Shown here: piece by piece, positions 23,680 to 32,875 of the stretch
Layout of the letters: the number at the start of each line of letters is the position of its first letter
Position numbering within the stretch: the stretch's first letter is position 1
Source of the DNA: Billgrantia kenyensis
Lineage (GTDB): Bacteria; Pseudomonadota; Gammaproteobacteria; Pseudomonadales; Halomonadaceae
Reading direction: 5' to 3'
Length of the DNA: 64,000 nucleotides
NCBI RefSeq assembly: GCF_013697085.1
Contig: NZ_JACEFT010000008.1
Span: 24,554-88,553, forward strand
Program-made: the position numbers and the translations under genes
Notes under the pieces: model-generated
What the model saw: only the letters and a program-made list of their open reading frames with translations
The model's database searches: none
What the model was told of the DNA's origin: nothing

Positions 23680-25149
23680 ATGAGCGGCATGGACAGCCTG
23701 ACCCCGAGTGAACCTCTCCCCAGCATCAGCCACCACGGCGCCGCCAGCGGCGTGACCGGCAGCTGCCACCGGCTGCAGATCGACCCGGACCGAGCGCTGC
23801 TGATCGACTGCGGCCTGTTCCAGGGCCAGGACGCCGAGCGCATCGACAGCCTGGAACAGCACCAGGTGCGCTTCCCGGTGGAGGACGTGCTGGCGCTGGT
23901 GGTCACCCACGTGCACATCGATCATATCGGCCGGCTGCCCTACCTGTTGGCGGCGGGCTACCAGGGGCCGATTCTCTGCTCGGTGCCATCCAAGCGACTG
24001 CTGCCGCTGGTGATAGAAGATGCGCTGCGGGTCGGCTTCACCCGCGACCGCGCACTGATCGAGCGCTTCCTGGCCGAAGTGGAAGGGCGCCTGGTCGCGC
24101 TGGACTACAAAACCTGGCATACACTACTCGACGACGCACGCCACTGCATACGCGTGAAGCTCAAGCGCGCCGGGCATATCCTCGGCTCCGCCTACGTGGA
24201 AGTGGACACCCAGGACAAGCGCAGCGGTGAGCGCCAGCGTATCGTGTTCTCCGGCGACCTGGGCGCACCCTACTCACCGCTGCTGCCCGCGCCCAAGCCG
24301 CCGTACCGGGCCGACGTCGTCGTGCTGGAATCGACCTACGGCGACCGCCTGCACGAAGACCGACGGCACCGCCGCGACAGGCTCAAGGCCGCCATCGACA
24401 GGGCGCTGGCGAACGGCGGCACCGTGATCGTTCCCGCCTTCAGCGTAGGCCGCACCCAGGAGCTGCTCTATGAGCTGGAGGGGCTGATACACAACGCCCG
24501 CAGCCAGCGCTGGCGCGAGCTGGAGATCATCGTCGACTCGCCCCTGGCCGCTCGCTTCACCCAGGTGTACCGCGAACTCAAGCCCTGGTGGGACGCCGAA
24601 GCCCACCGCCGCCTGCGCAGCGGCCGCCACCCGCTCAGCTTCGAGAACCTCTACACCGTGGAGGATCATCAGGAGCACGAGCGCGCGGTGGAATACCTGG
24701 CCGAGAGCGGCCGGCCCGCGGTGGTGATCGCCGCCAGCGGCATGGCCAGCGGCGGTAGGGTGGTGAACTACCTCAAGCGCATGCTCGGCGACGAACGCCA
24801 CTGCGTACTGTTCACCGGCTACCAGGCCCAGGGCACCCCGGGCCGCGACATCCAGCGCTTCGGCCCGAATGGCGGCTGGGTGGCGCTGGAAGGCCAGCGC
24901 ATCGAGATTCGCGCCCGCATCGAAACCGTGAGCGGCTACTCGGCCCACGCCGACCAGCACGACCTGCTCAACTTCGTGCGCCGCATGCGCCACCCGCCGA
25001 GGGAAGTGCGCCTGGTGCACGGCGACGCCCACGCCCAGGCCGCGCTCAAGGCCAAGCTGCTGGAATGGGGCGCAGGAGAGGGGCATGAGCTTCGAGTAAC
25101 GCTTGGTGCGCAGCACATTGCTGACAGCCTATTGCCAGAGACTGCTTGA
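23680..25149 (+). CDS. Metallo-beta-lactamase/beta-CASP RNase-like protein
   Basis: 489 residues. The metal-binding motif is THVHIDHIG (His77, His79, Asp81, His82). Later beta-CASP features include FSGDLGAP, VVLESTYGDR, VIVPAFSVGRTQELLYEL, ASGMASGGRVVNYLKRML and GYSAHADQHDLLNFV. These match the bacterial YSH1/CPSF-like RNA-processing nucleases. It starts 12 bases after the epimerase, so it is cotranscribed. Its role in a polysaccharide locus is unclear; RNA cleavage is expected from the family. Confidence 0.87.
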   Translation: MSGMDSLTPSEPLPSISHHGAASGVTGSCHRLQIDPDRALLIDCGLFQGQDAERIDSLEQHQVRFPVEDVLALVVTHVHIDHIGRLPYLLAAGYQGPILCSVPSKRLLPLVIEDALRVGFTRDRALIERFLAEVEGRLVALDYKTWHTLLDDARHCIRVKLKRAGHILGSAYVEVDTQDKRSGERQRIVFSGDLGAPYSPLLPAPKPPYRADVVVLESTYGDRLHEDRRHRRDRLKAAIDRALANGGTVIVPAFSVGRTQELLYELEGLIHNARSQRWRELEIIVDSPLAARFTQVYRELKPWWDAEAHRRLRSGRHPLSFENLYTVEDHQEHERAVEYLAESGRPAVVIAASGMASGGRVVNYLKRMLGDERHCVLFTGYQAQGTPGRDIQRFGPNGGWVALEGQRIEIRARIETVSGYSAHADQHDLLNFVRRMRHPPREVRLVHGDAHAQAALKAKLLEWGAGEGHELRVTLGAQHIADSLLPETA

Positions 25150-25176
25150 TCGCTGCGAAGTAGCCAGGGGAAAACA

Positions 25177-26475
25177 ATGCGGCCAACCCGTGCCCAACTT
25201 ATCTATATGTTGGTAATACTGCTGATTCTGGCAGCGGCGATCATCGCTTCGGTATGGATCTACCAGGCGCGGCAAGGAATCGATCTGGTATCGTTCACTG
25301 TCTCCATGGTTTCCTTCGGTATCTCACTGCTGGCGCTGTTCATTGCCCTTCAGACCTACATCTCTATCGACAGCGTCTACAAGATCTCGAGGATGGACGG
25401 CAATATCCTCGATAATGAGCACTATGTGACTTCGGTACCGGAGTTACTCAAGCGCTTCCAGGCCCTGGATGAGCCATCACTCCAGGATGCACTCTTCTCC
25501 AGCATCGAGATGAAACTAAAACGTGAATCCGCCACTGCGGTGGACTTCGCCGATACCCTTCAGTACATGGTAGACCTGATCGTGCTGTTTCCGGCTGTGT
25601 TCAGTGCCTCGGCGGTCGATCGCAAGCGGTATCAGGCCAGAATGAACGCGCTACTGGCTCTGGCCGACAAACGAAAGGCAGTGCTGAGTTCGGTCAACAA
25701 GGGTGCAGCGATCCAGATCAATGAGGTAGTCAAGTTATTTAAGGGTGTGGTGACCTATCAGCGATTGGTTGCGGAAGGAAACTTCAAGGTTCATGGCGAA
25801 TTGCTCGACGTGCGTGGGCCCATCCTGCGCAACCCCGTGACCCGAACGGTCTATCACAACTATCTGGGGCTCTACTACAACAAGAAAGGCATGCACCGTA
25901 TCCGTGAGGGGTTACAGCTTGGGCAGATGGATCTTCTCTCTCTTGAGGGGGTCGAGACGCTTACGCGTCGGGACGCCGAGCTGGCCCCTGAGTGCCGAGA
26001 AGAAGTGATCATGTACCTAGGCGCGGCCCTCGGTCAGTTCGACAAAGCGCTGGACGCGTGCGGTGAAGACGATATGTGGCTGGGGTTCATCCATTACAAT
26101 CAGGCCAGGACACTTTTCGTGCTGGGGCAATTCATCAATGTCGATGACTGGCAGCCGGTGATGGACAACGCCATTCGCGCCCGCAGTCAGCTCAACCACC
26201 TGATAAGGGAAGTGCTGGGCCAGGGTGGTCCCGAGACGACTCACTTGCAGGCCTTCTTTCTCTACCAAGAAGAATTGGCTCGGCTGATGAAGCTCAATTT
26301 TCTTGTGGGCAAGGCGGCGGGGGAGCCAGCCATTTACCGTGGGCACGACATGGCTGAGCTATCGGCGGATCAGTTCGAGGGGCTATTGACACTGTGCGCG
26401 CGCTTTCCCCAGGTGCCACGGTATCAGCAAGAGCTATCAGCGCGTCGTGTACAGTTTGCTACCAGCCCTGGGTAA
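25177..26475 (+). CDS. Membrane-anchored helical-repeat protein of unknown function
   Basis: 432 residues. Two N-terminal helices, LIYMLVILLILAAAIIASVW (about 9-28) and FTVSMVSFGISLLALFIALQ (about 40-59), precede a helical cytoplasmic region. YHNYLGLYYNKKGMHRIREG, YLGAALGQFDKALDACGED and FIHYNQARTLFVLGQF look like degenerate TPR repeats. It has no catalytic motif. It lies between the beta-CASP gene and the second ops site, on the same strand. Not recognised; possibly a scaffold for the envelope machinery. Confidence 0.65.
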   Translation: MRPTRAQLIYMLVILLILAAAIIASVWIYQARQGIDLVSFTVSMVSFGISLLALFIALQTYISIDSVYKISRMDGNILDNEHYVTSVPELLKRFQALDEPSLQDALFSSIEMKLKRESATAVDFADTLQYMVDLIVLFPAVFSASAVDRKRYQARMNALLALADKRKAVLSSVNKGAAIQINEVVKLFKGVVTYQRLVAEGNFKVHGELLDVRGPILRNPVTRTVYHNYLGLYYNKKGMHRIREGLQLGQMDLLSLEGVETLTRRDAELAPECREEVIMYLGAALGQFDKALDACGEDDMWLGFIHYNQARTLFVLGQFINVDDWQPVMDNAIRARSQLNHLIREVLGQGGPETTHLQAFFLYQEELARLMKLNFLVGKAAGEPAIYRGHDMAELSADQFEGLLTLCARFPQVPRYQQELSARRVQFATSPG

Positions 26476-26609
26476 TCGTTAACCATCTGCCGCCTAGAGG
26501 CCGAGTGCGGTCATCGCGTGAGTAGCGGCCTGACCGAAAGGGCAGGCACTCTGTCACCGACAGAAACGATGATCCCTCAAAGTATGGGAATGCGTCCGGT
26601 TCAATCCTC

Positions 26610-26621
26610 GGCGGTAGTGTG
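26610..26621 (+). promoter_or_regulatory. Second ops-like element before ugd
   Basis: GGCGGTAGTGTG (one base from the first ops core) followed by CCTGG, 41 bases before the ugd ATG, in the 187-base spacer. It suggests that the ugd-to-galE operon has its own RfaH loading site and promoter. Confidence 0.7.
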
Positions 26622-26662
26622 CCTGGGGCACATCAACTTATAGACTCGAAAGTAGAGATGAC

Positions 26663-27985
26663 ATGAACGTTACCGTATTCGGAACCGGCTACGTGGGCCT
26701 GGTGCAAGGAGCCGTGCTGGCCGACGTGGGCCACCACGTGGTGTGCGTGGACGTGGACGCCGCCAAGGTGGAGCGCCTCAAGAAGGGCGAAATACCCATC
26801 TACGAGCCGGGCCTGGAGCCACTGGTAAAGGAGAACCATGTCGCCGGGCGGCTCAAGTTCACCACCGATGCCGCCGAAGGCGTCAAGCACGGCCAAGTAC
26901 AGTTCATCGCCGTGGGCACCCCGCCGGACGAAGACGGCAGTGCCGATCTCAAGTACGTGCTGGCGGTGGCCGACACCATCGCCCAGCACATGGAGGGTGA
27001 TCAGGTCATCGTCAACAAATCCACCGTGCCGGTCGGCACTGCCGACAAGGTGCGAGACAAGGTGGATGGCGTGCTGGAAGCCCGTGGCCGCAAGGACCTG
27101 CGTTTCGACGTAGTCTCCAACCCCGAGTTTCTGAAAGAGGGCAGTGCGGTAAGCGACTGCCAGCGGCCGGACCGTATCATCATCGGCACCGCAAGCCGCA
27201 TAGCGCAGGACATGCTGCGCGAGCTCTATGCGCCGTTCAGCCGCCAGCAGGACAAGATGATCGTGATGGACGTGCGCAGCGCCGAGCTGACCAAGTACGC
27301 CGCCAACTGCATGCTGGCCACCAAGATCAGCTTCATGAACGAAATGGCCAACCTGGCCGAACGCCTGGGCGCGGATATCGAGATGGTACGCCAGGGTATC
27401 GGCTCCGACCCGCGCATCGGCTACCACTTCATCTACCCCGGCGTGGGCTACGGCGGCTCCTGCTTCCCCAAGGACGTGCAGGCCCTGATTCGCACCGCGA
27501 GTGATATCGACTTCGACGCCAAGGTGCTCAAGGCCGTGGAAGCCCGGAACGAGGAACAGAAAACCACCCTGTTCCAGAAGATACACAAGCACTACCAGGG
27601 CAACCTGGCCGGCAAGACGTTCGCCATCTGGGGCCTGGCCTTCAAGCCCAACACCGACGACATGCGCGAAGCCCCCAGCCGCGTGCTGATGGAAGCCCTG
27701 TGGCAAGCCGGCGCCAAGGTACAGGCCTTTGATCCGGAAGCCATGGAAGAGACCCAGCGCATTTACGGCAACCGCGACGACCTCACCCTTTGCGGCACCA
27801 AGGAGGCTGCTCTGCGCGGCGCCGATGCTCTGGCAATCCTCACCGAATGGCAGAGCTTCCGCGCCCCGGATTTCGAGCTAATCAAACAGCAGCTCGCCGC
27901 ACCGGTGATTTTCGACGGGCGCAACATGTTCGAGCCGAAGAGGATGTCTATCAAGGGCTTTACTTACAATTCAGTAGGGCGCTGA
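26663..27985 (+). CDS. ugd: UDP-glucose 6-dehydrogenase
   Basis: 440 residues. It oxidises UDP-glucose to UDP-glucuronate with two NAD. The N-terminal NAD domain has [19 protein letters not shown], the middle domain [20 protein letters not shown] with the catalytic Cys, and the C-terminal domain [18 protein letters not shown]. Feeds the epimerase at 22660 and uronate-containing repeat units. RBS is weak but the ATG is well placed after ops. Confidence 0.96.
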   Translation: MNVTVFGTGYVGLVQGAVLADVGHHVVCVDVDAAKVERLKKGEIPIYEPGLEPLVKENHVAGRLKFTTDAAEGVKHGQVQFIAVGTPPDEDGSADLKYVLAVADTIAQHMEGDQVIVNKSTVPVGTADKVRDKVDGVLEARGRKDLRFDVVSNPEFLKEGSAVSDCQRPDRIIIGTASRIAQDMLRELYAPFSRQQDKMIVMDVRSAELTKYAANCMLATKISFMNEMANLAERLGADIEMVRQGIGSDPRIGYHFIYPGVGYGGSCFPKDVQALIRTASDIDFDAKVLKAVEARNEEQKTTLFQKIHKHYQGNLAGKTFAIWGLAFKPNTDDMREAPSRVLMEALWQAGAKVQAFDPEAMEETQRIYGNRDDLTLCGTKEAALRGADALAILTEWQSFRAPDFELIKQQLAAPVIFDGRNMFEPKRMSIKGFTYNSVGR

Positions 27986-28040
27986 CATTACTTTGGGCTG
28001 CTGACCTTTTTGTCTAACTCAACACTGAAAGAGATAAACC

Positions 28041-29486
28041 ATGCATTTCGTACCCGTCATTATGTCAGGGGGGGTGGGAAGCCGCCTCTGGCCGGTATCC
28101 CGTGAAACACACCCCAAGCCTTTCATGTCGCTGCCAGATGGGCAGAACCTGATCCAGAAGACTTTCCTGCGAGCCAGTGGCCTGGATGGTGTCAGCGAGG
28201 TATTGACGGTCACCAATCGTGAGCTTTTCTTCAAGACGGAAGATGAGTACCGCAAGGTCGGCAGTGAGCACACCCCGCTACGTTATGTACTGGAACCCTT
28301 CGGGCGCAACACCTCGGCGGCCGTGGCCGCGGCAGCGCTTCAACTGAACGAAGCTTACGGCCCCGATACACTGATGCTGGTACTGGCGGCCGATCACCTG
28401 ATCCAGAATGAAACGGCCTTCTCGGCAGCCGTCAACAAGGCCAAGGAAATCGCCTCGCAGGGTTGGCTCGTGACCTTTGGTATCGAACCCCAATACCCTG
28501 AAACCGGGTTCGGTTACATCGAGGCTGACAAAGCGAACACGTTAGCCAGCGGCTATCGGGTCGCTCGTTTCGTCGAGAAACCGAGTCTAGAAACCGCGAA
28601 GGGGTATCTTGAGGCTGGGCGTTACTACTGGAACTCTGGCATGTTCTGTTTCCCGGTAGGCCTGGTGATCGAGGAGTTGCGGGAACATGCTCCTGACGTC
28701 ATGGAAACCGTTGCCGCCACCTTGGCTGCGTCACGCAGCAGCCAAGGTGAAGCTTATCAGTGCTTGACGCTCGATCCCGAACAGTTTATCGACGTGCCGG
28801 ATATCTCTATCGACTATGCCCTGATGGAGCGTTCTTCCAAGGTTGCCGTTGTGCCCTGCGACATCGGCTGGAGCGATATCGGCTCATGGAATGCCATGAG
28901 CGAGTTGACCGAGGCCGATGCTAACGGCAATCGCTGCGAAGGTGAGGTGCTGGTGCACGAAGCCCGCAACAACTATGTCTATAGCCCCGAGCGCTTGACC
29001 GCCCTGGTCGGCATCGAAGACCTGCTGGTAGTCGATACGCCTGATGCCGTGCTTATCGCCCACAAGGACCATGCCCAGGACGTCAAGCAGATCGTCAAGC
29101 AGCTGAAGGCTAACGAGCACGATGCCCATCTGCTGCATCGTACCGTGTATCGGCCTTGGGGAACCTATACCACCCTGGAGCAGGGCCACCGCTTCAAGAT
29201 GAAGCGTATCGAGGTCAAGCCCGGCGCCTCGCTTTCGCTGCAGATGCATCATCACCGTAGCGAGCATTGGATCGTCGTCAGCGGTATGGCTCGTGTCACG
29301 AATGGGGAGCAGGAGTTCTACCTGGACACCAACGAGTCGACCTTTATCCGTGCCGGCCACAACCATCGCCTGGCCAATCCCGGCGTGATCCCTCTGGTGC
29401 TCATCGAGGTGCAGAGTGGTGACTACCTCGGTGAAGACGATATTGTACGCTTCGAGGATACCTACGGCCGTGTCGATGAGCAGTGA
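28041..29486 (+). CDS. manC: Mannose-1-phosphate guanylyltransferase / mannose-6-phosphate isomerase
   Basis: 481 residues, type II bifunctional enzyme (WbpW/AlgA-like). The nucleotidyltransferase signature MSGGVGSRLWPVSRETHPKP opens the protein; FVEKPS and YYWNSGMF are also typical. The C-terminal cupin isomerase domain (about 345-481) shows RPWGTYTTLEQG and SLQMHHHRSEHWIVVSG. It makes GDP-mannose, the precursor for Gmd/Rmd. Confidence 0.95.
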   Translation: MHFVPVIMSGGVGSRLWPVSRETHPKPFMSLPDGQNLIQKTFLRASGLDGVSEVLTVTNRELFFKTEDEYRKVGSEHTPLRYVLEPFGRNTSAAVAAAALQLNEAYGPDTLMLVLAADHLIQNETAFSAAVNKAKEIASQGWLVTFGIEPQYPETGFGYIEADKANTLASGYRVARFVEKPSLETAKGYLEAGRYYWNSGMFCFPVGLVIEELREHAPDVMETVAATLAASRSSQGEAYQCLTLDPEQFIDVPDISIDYALMERSSKVAVVPCDIGWSDIGSWNAMSELTEADANGNRCEGEVLVHEARNNYVYSPERLTALVGIEDLLVVDTPDAVLIAHKDHAQDVKQIVKQLKANEHDAHLLHRTVYRPWGTYTTLEQGHRFKMKRIEVKPGASLSLQMHHHRSEHWIVVSGMARVTNGEQEFYLDTNESTFIRAGHNHRLANPGVIPLVLIEVQSGDYLGEDDIVRFEDTYGRVDEQ

Positions 29487-29502
29487 TCAGGGACCAGGAA
29501 AG

Positions 29503-30879
29503 ATGAAATCGATCACGACTCAGTGCTTCAAGGCCTATGATATTCGCGGCCAAGTGCCCGAACAGCTTAATGCCGACCTGGCTTACCGCATTGGGCGGGC
29601 CCTGGTCGCCGAGCTGAATGCCGAGAGTGTGGTGGTGGGCCGCGACATGCGCCTCGAAAGCCCCTGGCTGGCCGAGGCACTGATGGACGGCATCACCGTT
29701 GCCGGGGCTGATGTCATCGATATCGGCATGTGCGGTACCGAGGAGGTCTACTTCGCCACCAGCCACTACCGAGCCGACGCCGGCGTAATGGTCACCGCCA
29801 GCCACAACCCCAAGGGCTATAACGGCATGAAGCTGGTGCGTGCCGAATCTCGCCCGATCAGCGGCGACACCGGCTTGAAGGCGATCAAGGTACGCGTCGA
29901 AAATGCGGATCTCGGCCAGGTGGCCGGTAGTCATGGCCGCATAGAGAAGCGCCTCGACAAGTCGGCCTACCTGGCCAAGCTGCTCGAGTATGTGGCGCCC
30001 TCCGAACTCAAGACCCTGAAGGTCCTCGCGGACCCCGGCAACGGCGCGGCCGGCCCGGTAATCCGGGCACTGGCCGAGCGGCTGCCCTTCGAGTGGGTAT
30101 TGATCAACGAAACCCCCGATGGCCATTTCCCCAACGGCGTGCCCAACCCCTTGCTGCCGGAGAATCGCGAGCAGACCCGTCAGGCGCTGCTGCAGCATGG
30201 TTGCGATCTGGGCATCGCCTGGGACGGTGACTTCGACCGCTGCTTCTTCTTCGATGCCAACGGCCGCTTCATCGAGGGTTACTACCTAGTTGGCCTGCTG
30301 GCCGAGATGCTGCTCGCCGACAACCCCGGCGAGAAAATAATCCATGACCCGCGCCTGACATGGAACACACTCGATCAGGTACGATACGCGAAAGGGGTGG
30401 CGGTGCAGTCGAAGACCGGGCATGCCTTCATCAAGGAGCGCATGCGCGAGGAAAACGCGATTTACGGCGGCGAGATGAGCGCCCACCATTACTTCCGTGA
30501 TTTTGCCTACTGCGACAGTGGCATGATCCCGTGGCTGTTGGTCACTGCGCTGATGTCGCGTACCGGGAAAACGCTTGCCGAACTGGTCGACCAGCGCATG
30601 GCCGCCTATCCGTGCAGCGGCGAGCGCAACTACCGTGTCAACGATGTGCAGCACACCCTGGCCCGCTTCGAACAGCACTATCGGGGCCAGGCGCAGCAGT
30701 TCGATACTACCGACGGCATCAGCCTGGCATTCGACGACTGGCGATTCAACCTGCGTGGCTCCAATACCGAGCCGCTGCTGCGCCTCAATGTTGAAAGCCG
30801 GGGCGATGCCGATCTGGTCAACGCCAAGGTTGCCGAACTGGAAGCCCGGTTGCAGGAGTGGCAATGTCTGACATGTTGA
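29503..30879 (+). CDS. manB: Phosphomannomutase
   Basis: 458 residues from ATG 29503 (AGGAAAG upstream); the longer frame overlapping manC is not coding. Four phosphohexomutase motifs: FKAYDIRG, the phosphoserine loop VTASHNPKGYNGMK, the metal site WDGDFDRCFFFD and the sugar loop GGEMSAHHYF, plus RGSNTEPLLRLN for phosphate binding. It converts mannose 6-phosphate to mannose 1-phosphate. Overlaps the wzm start. Confidence 0.95.
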   Translation: MKSITTQCFKAYDIRGQVPEQLNADLAYRIGRALVAELNAESVVVGRDMRLESPWLAEALMDGITVAGADVIDIGMCGTEEVYFATSHYRADAGVMVTASHNPKGYNGMKLVRAESRPISGDTGLKAIKVRVENADLGQVAGSHGRIEKRLDKSAYLAKLLEYVAPSELKTLKVLADPGNGAAGPVIRALAERLPFEWVLINETPDGHFPNGVPNPLLPENREQTRQALLQHGCDLGIAWDGDFDRCFFFDANGRFIEGYYLVGLLAEMLLADNPGEKIIHDPRLTWNTLDQVRYAKGVAVQSKTGHAFIKERMREENAIYGGEMSAHHYFRDFAYCDSGMIPWLLVTALMSRTGKTLAELVDQRMAAYPCSGERNYRVNDVQHTLARFEQHYRGQAQQFDTTDGISLAFDDWRFNLRGSNTEPLLRLNVESRGDADLVNAKVAELEARLQEWQCLTC

Positions 30880-31658
30880 AAGGCCTGTGGGCGTATCGCG
30901 GTTTCGTGCTCAGTTCAATCAAGAACGAGTTCGTCACCCGCTTTGCGCGCAGCAAGCTGGGCGGGTTCTGGATGATCCTGCAGCCACTGGCACAGGTGCT
31001 GATCTATGCATTGATCCTCTCCGCCGTGCTCTCGGCCAAGCTTCCCGGCATCGACAGCCAGTACGCGTATGCGATCTATCTGACTGCAGGCTTTCTGGGC
31101 TGGATGCTGTTCTCCGAGATCATCAATCGTTGCCTCAACCTGTTCATCGAGCAGGGCAACCTGATGAAGAAGATGAAGTTTCCCAAGATCACCCTGCCCA
31201 CCATCGTGGTCGGCTCGGCGCTGCTCAACAACGTGATGCTGCTGCTGGCGATCCTCGGGGTGTTCGCGGTGCTGGGGCACTTTCCGACTTTGCAAATACT
31301 GTGGTTGCCAGTGCTGACCCTCGCGATGGTCTCGCTGGCGCTCGGTTTAGGCCTGGTGCTCGGCATTCTCAATGTGTTCATTCGCGACATCGGCCAGGCG
31401 GTGCCAATCTTGTTGCAGGTGGCGTTCTGGTTCACGCCGATCGTTTACCCGATCAATATCATTCCGGAACGCTTGCAGCAGTTGCTGGTGTTGAACCCCA
31501 TCTACCCGATCATCCGCGGCTACCACGACGTGTTGGTGTTCGGCCAGGCGCCGCACCTCGGGCAGGTGATCCTCATCATGACCGTCGGCTTCCTGATCCT
31601 GGCCTTCGGCCTGTTCCTGTTCCGCCGCGCGAGTGCCGAATTGGTGGATGCCCTATGA
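30864..31658 (+). CDS. wzm: O-antigen/polysaccharide ABC transporter permease Wzm
   Basis: 264 residues from ATG 30864 (AGGAG five bases upstream, inside manB). ABC-2 type with six helices. The N-terminal SKLGGFWMILQPLAQVLIYA and the late WFTPIVYPINIIPERLQQLL and NPIYPIIRGYHDVLV are hallmark segments. With Wzt it exports the undecaprenyl-linked glycan across the inner membrane. Its last codons overlap the wzt ATG (ATGA). Confidence 0.94.
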   Translation: MSDMLKGLWAYRGFVLSSIKNEFVTRFARSKLGGFWMILQPLAQVLIYALILSAVLSAKLPGIDSQYAYAIYLTAGFLGWMLFSEIINRCLNLFIEQGNLMKKMKFPKITLPTIVVGSALLNNVMLLLAILGVFAVLGHFPTLQILWLPVLTLAMVSLALGLGLVLGILNVFIRDIGQAVPILLQVAFWFTPIVYPINIIPERLQQLLVLNPIYPIIRGYHDVLVFGQAPHLGQVILIMTVGFLILAFGLFLFRRASAELVDAL

Positions 31659-32875
31659 GCCTGATGATCGTCGACAACCTGGGCAAGGCCTACCGCACCT
31701 ACAAGACAGAATGGCACCGTTTCGGACGTTGGCTGGGAATTCCGTGTCAGCCCAATGAAGAGCATTGGGTACTGCGGCACCTGAATTTCGAGATTCAACC
31801 CGGAGAGGCCATCGGCATCGTGGGCCAAAACGGGGCAGGCAAGAGCACCCTGCTCAAGATGATTACCGGCACCTTGCAGCCCACCGAAGGGTCGATTCAA
31901 GTCAATGGTCGCATCGCTGCCATCCTCGAGCTGGGCATGGGCTTCAATCCGGAACTCTCGGGTCGGGAAAACGTCTTCCATGCCGCCGGCCTGATGGGCT
32001 TCTCGACCCGGCAGATACAAAAGGCCATGCCGGACGTCGAAGCCTTCGCCGAAATCGGCGAGTACTTCGACCAGCCGGTACGTACCTACTCGAGTGGTAT
32101 GCAGATGCGCGTAGCCTTCGCCGTGGCCACGGCGTACAGGCCGGAAATCCTGATCGTCGATGAAGCCCTCTCGGTGGGCGATAGCTACTTCCAGCACAAG
32201 AGCTTCAACCGCATCCGTGAGTTTCAGGAGCAGGGTACGACACTTATGATCGTATCGCACGACCGCAGCGCTATCCAAAGCCTGTGCGATCGCGCGATCC
32301 TGCTTGAGCAGGGCCGAATTCTCAAGGATGGCAGCCCTGAAGAAATCTTTGATTTTTATAATGCCCTCATTGCTGAGAAAGAAAAAAGTACCATAGAAAT
32401 AAAAAAATTAGAATCTGGTCGGGTAAGAACTATTTCGGGGACAGGCGAGGCGAAAATTAAAGATATAAATTTATTTAATGAAAAAAGAGAAAAAGCTGAT
32501 TTTGTTGAGGTTGGAGAATCTGTTTTTATTAAAGCTAATGTTGTTATAAATGCAAATATAGGAACATTAGTGTTTGGCTATAGCATCAAAGATAAGCACG
32601 GTCAAATAATGTATGGAACTAATACTTGGCATACGAAACAGATTGTAAAAAATCCAAGGAAAGGAGACGAGTATACCTTTTTAGTTTCTTTCCCTGCTAA
32701 TCTTGGTCCAGGAACTTATTCAGTGCAAACTGCATTAGTTGATAGCCAAACACACCTGACCTCAAATTACGAATGGCAAGATTTGGCCTTGGTTTTTGAT
32801 GTTGTTAATAGTAATCAAACATATTTTGATGGTTCCTGCTGGATTGAGCCAAGTATTAGGGTAGAAAAAGCATGA
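31655..32875 (+). CDS. wzt: O-antigen ABC transporter ATP-binding protein Wzt with C-terminal glycan-binding domain
   Basis: 406 residues from ATG 31655. The nucleotide-binding domain (1-235) has Walker A GQNGAGKST, signature TYSSGMQMRVAFAVATAY, Walker B ILIVDEALSVGD and the VSHD switch His. The C-terminal beta-sandwich (about 250-406; ANIGTLVFGYSIKDKHGQIM, FPANLGPGTYSVQTALVD) is the Wzt_C domain that reads the terminal modification of the chain. Base composition flips from GC-rich to AT-rich near 32345, exactly between the two domains. A longer frame from 30887 runs through wzm out of phase and is not coding before 31655. Confidence 0.93.
   Translation: MSLMIVDNLGKAYRTYKTEWHRFGRWLGIPCQPNEEHWVLRHLNFEIQPGEAIGIVGQNGAGKSTLLKMITGTLQPTEGSIQVNGRIAAILELGMGFNPELSGRENVFHAAGLMGFSTRQIQKAMPDVEAFAEIGEYFDQPVRTYSSGMQMRVAFAVATAYRPEILIVDEALSVGDSYFQHKSFNRIREFQEQGTTLMIVSHDRSAIQSLCDRAILLEQGRILKDGSPEEIFDFYNALIAEKEKSTIEIKKLESGRVRTISGTGEAKIKDINLFNEKREKADFVEVGESVFIKANVVINANIGTLVFGYSIKDKHGQIMYGTNTWHTKQIVKNPRKGDEYTFLVSFPANLGPGTYSVQTALVDSQTHLTSNYEWQDLALVFDVVNSNQTYFDGSCWIEPSIRVEKA

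Noticed and set aside
22387..24120. 577-codon minus-strand frame over the epimerase gene
   Set aside because: Antisense shadow of the UDP-GlcA epimerase and the start of the beta-CASP gene; no family features.
30887..31654. Upstream extension of the wzt frame to 30887
   Set aside because: It runs out of phase through wzm; the Wzt N-terminus and the ATGA overlap place the start at 31655.
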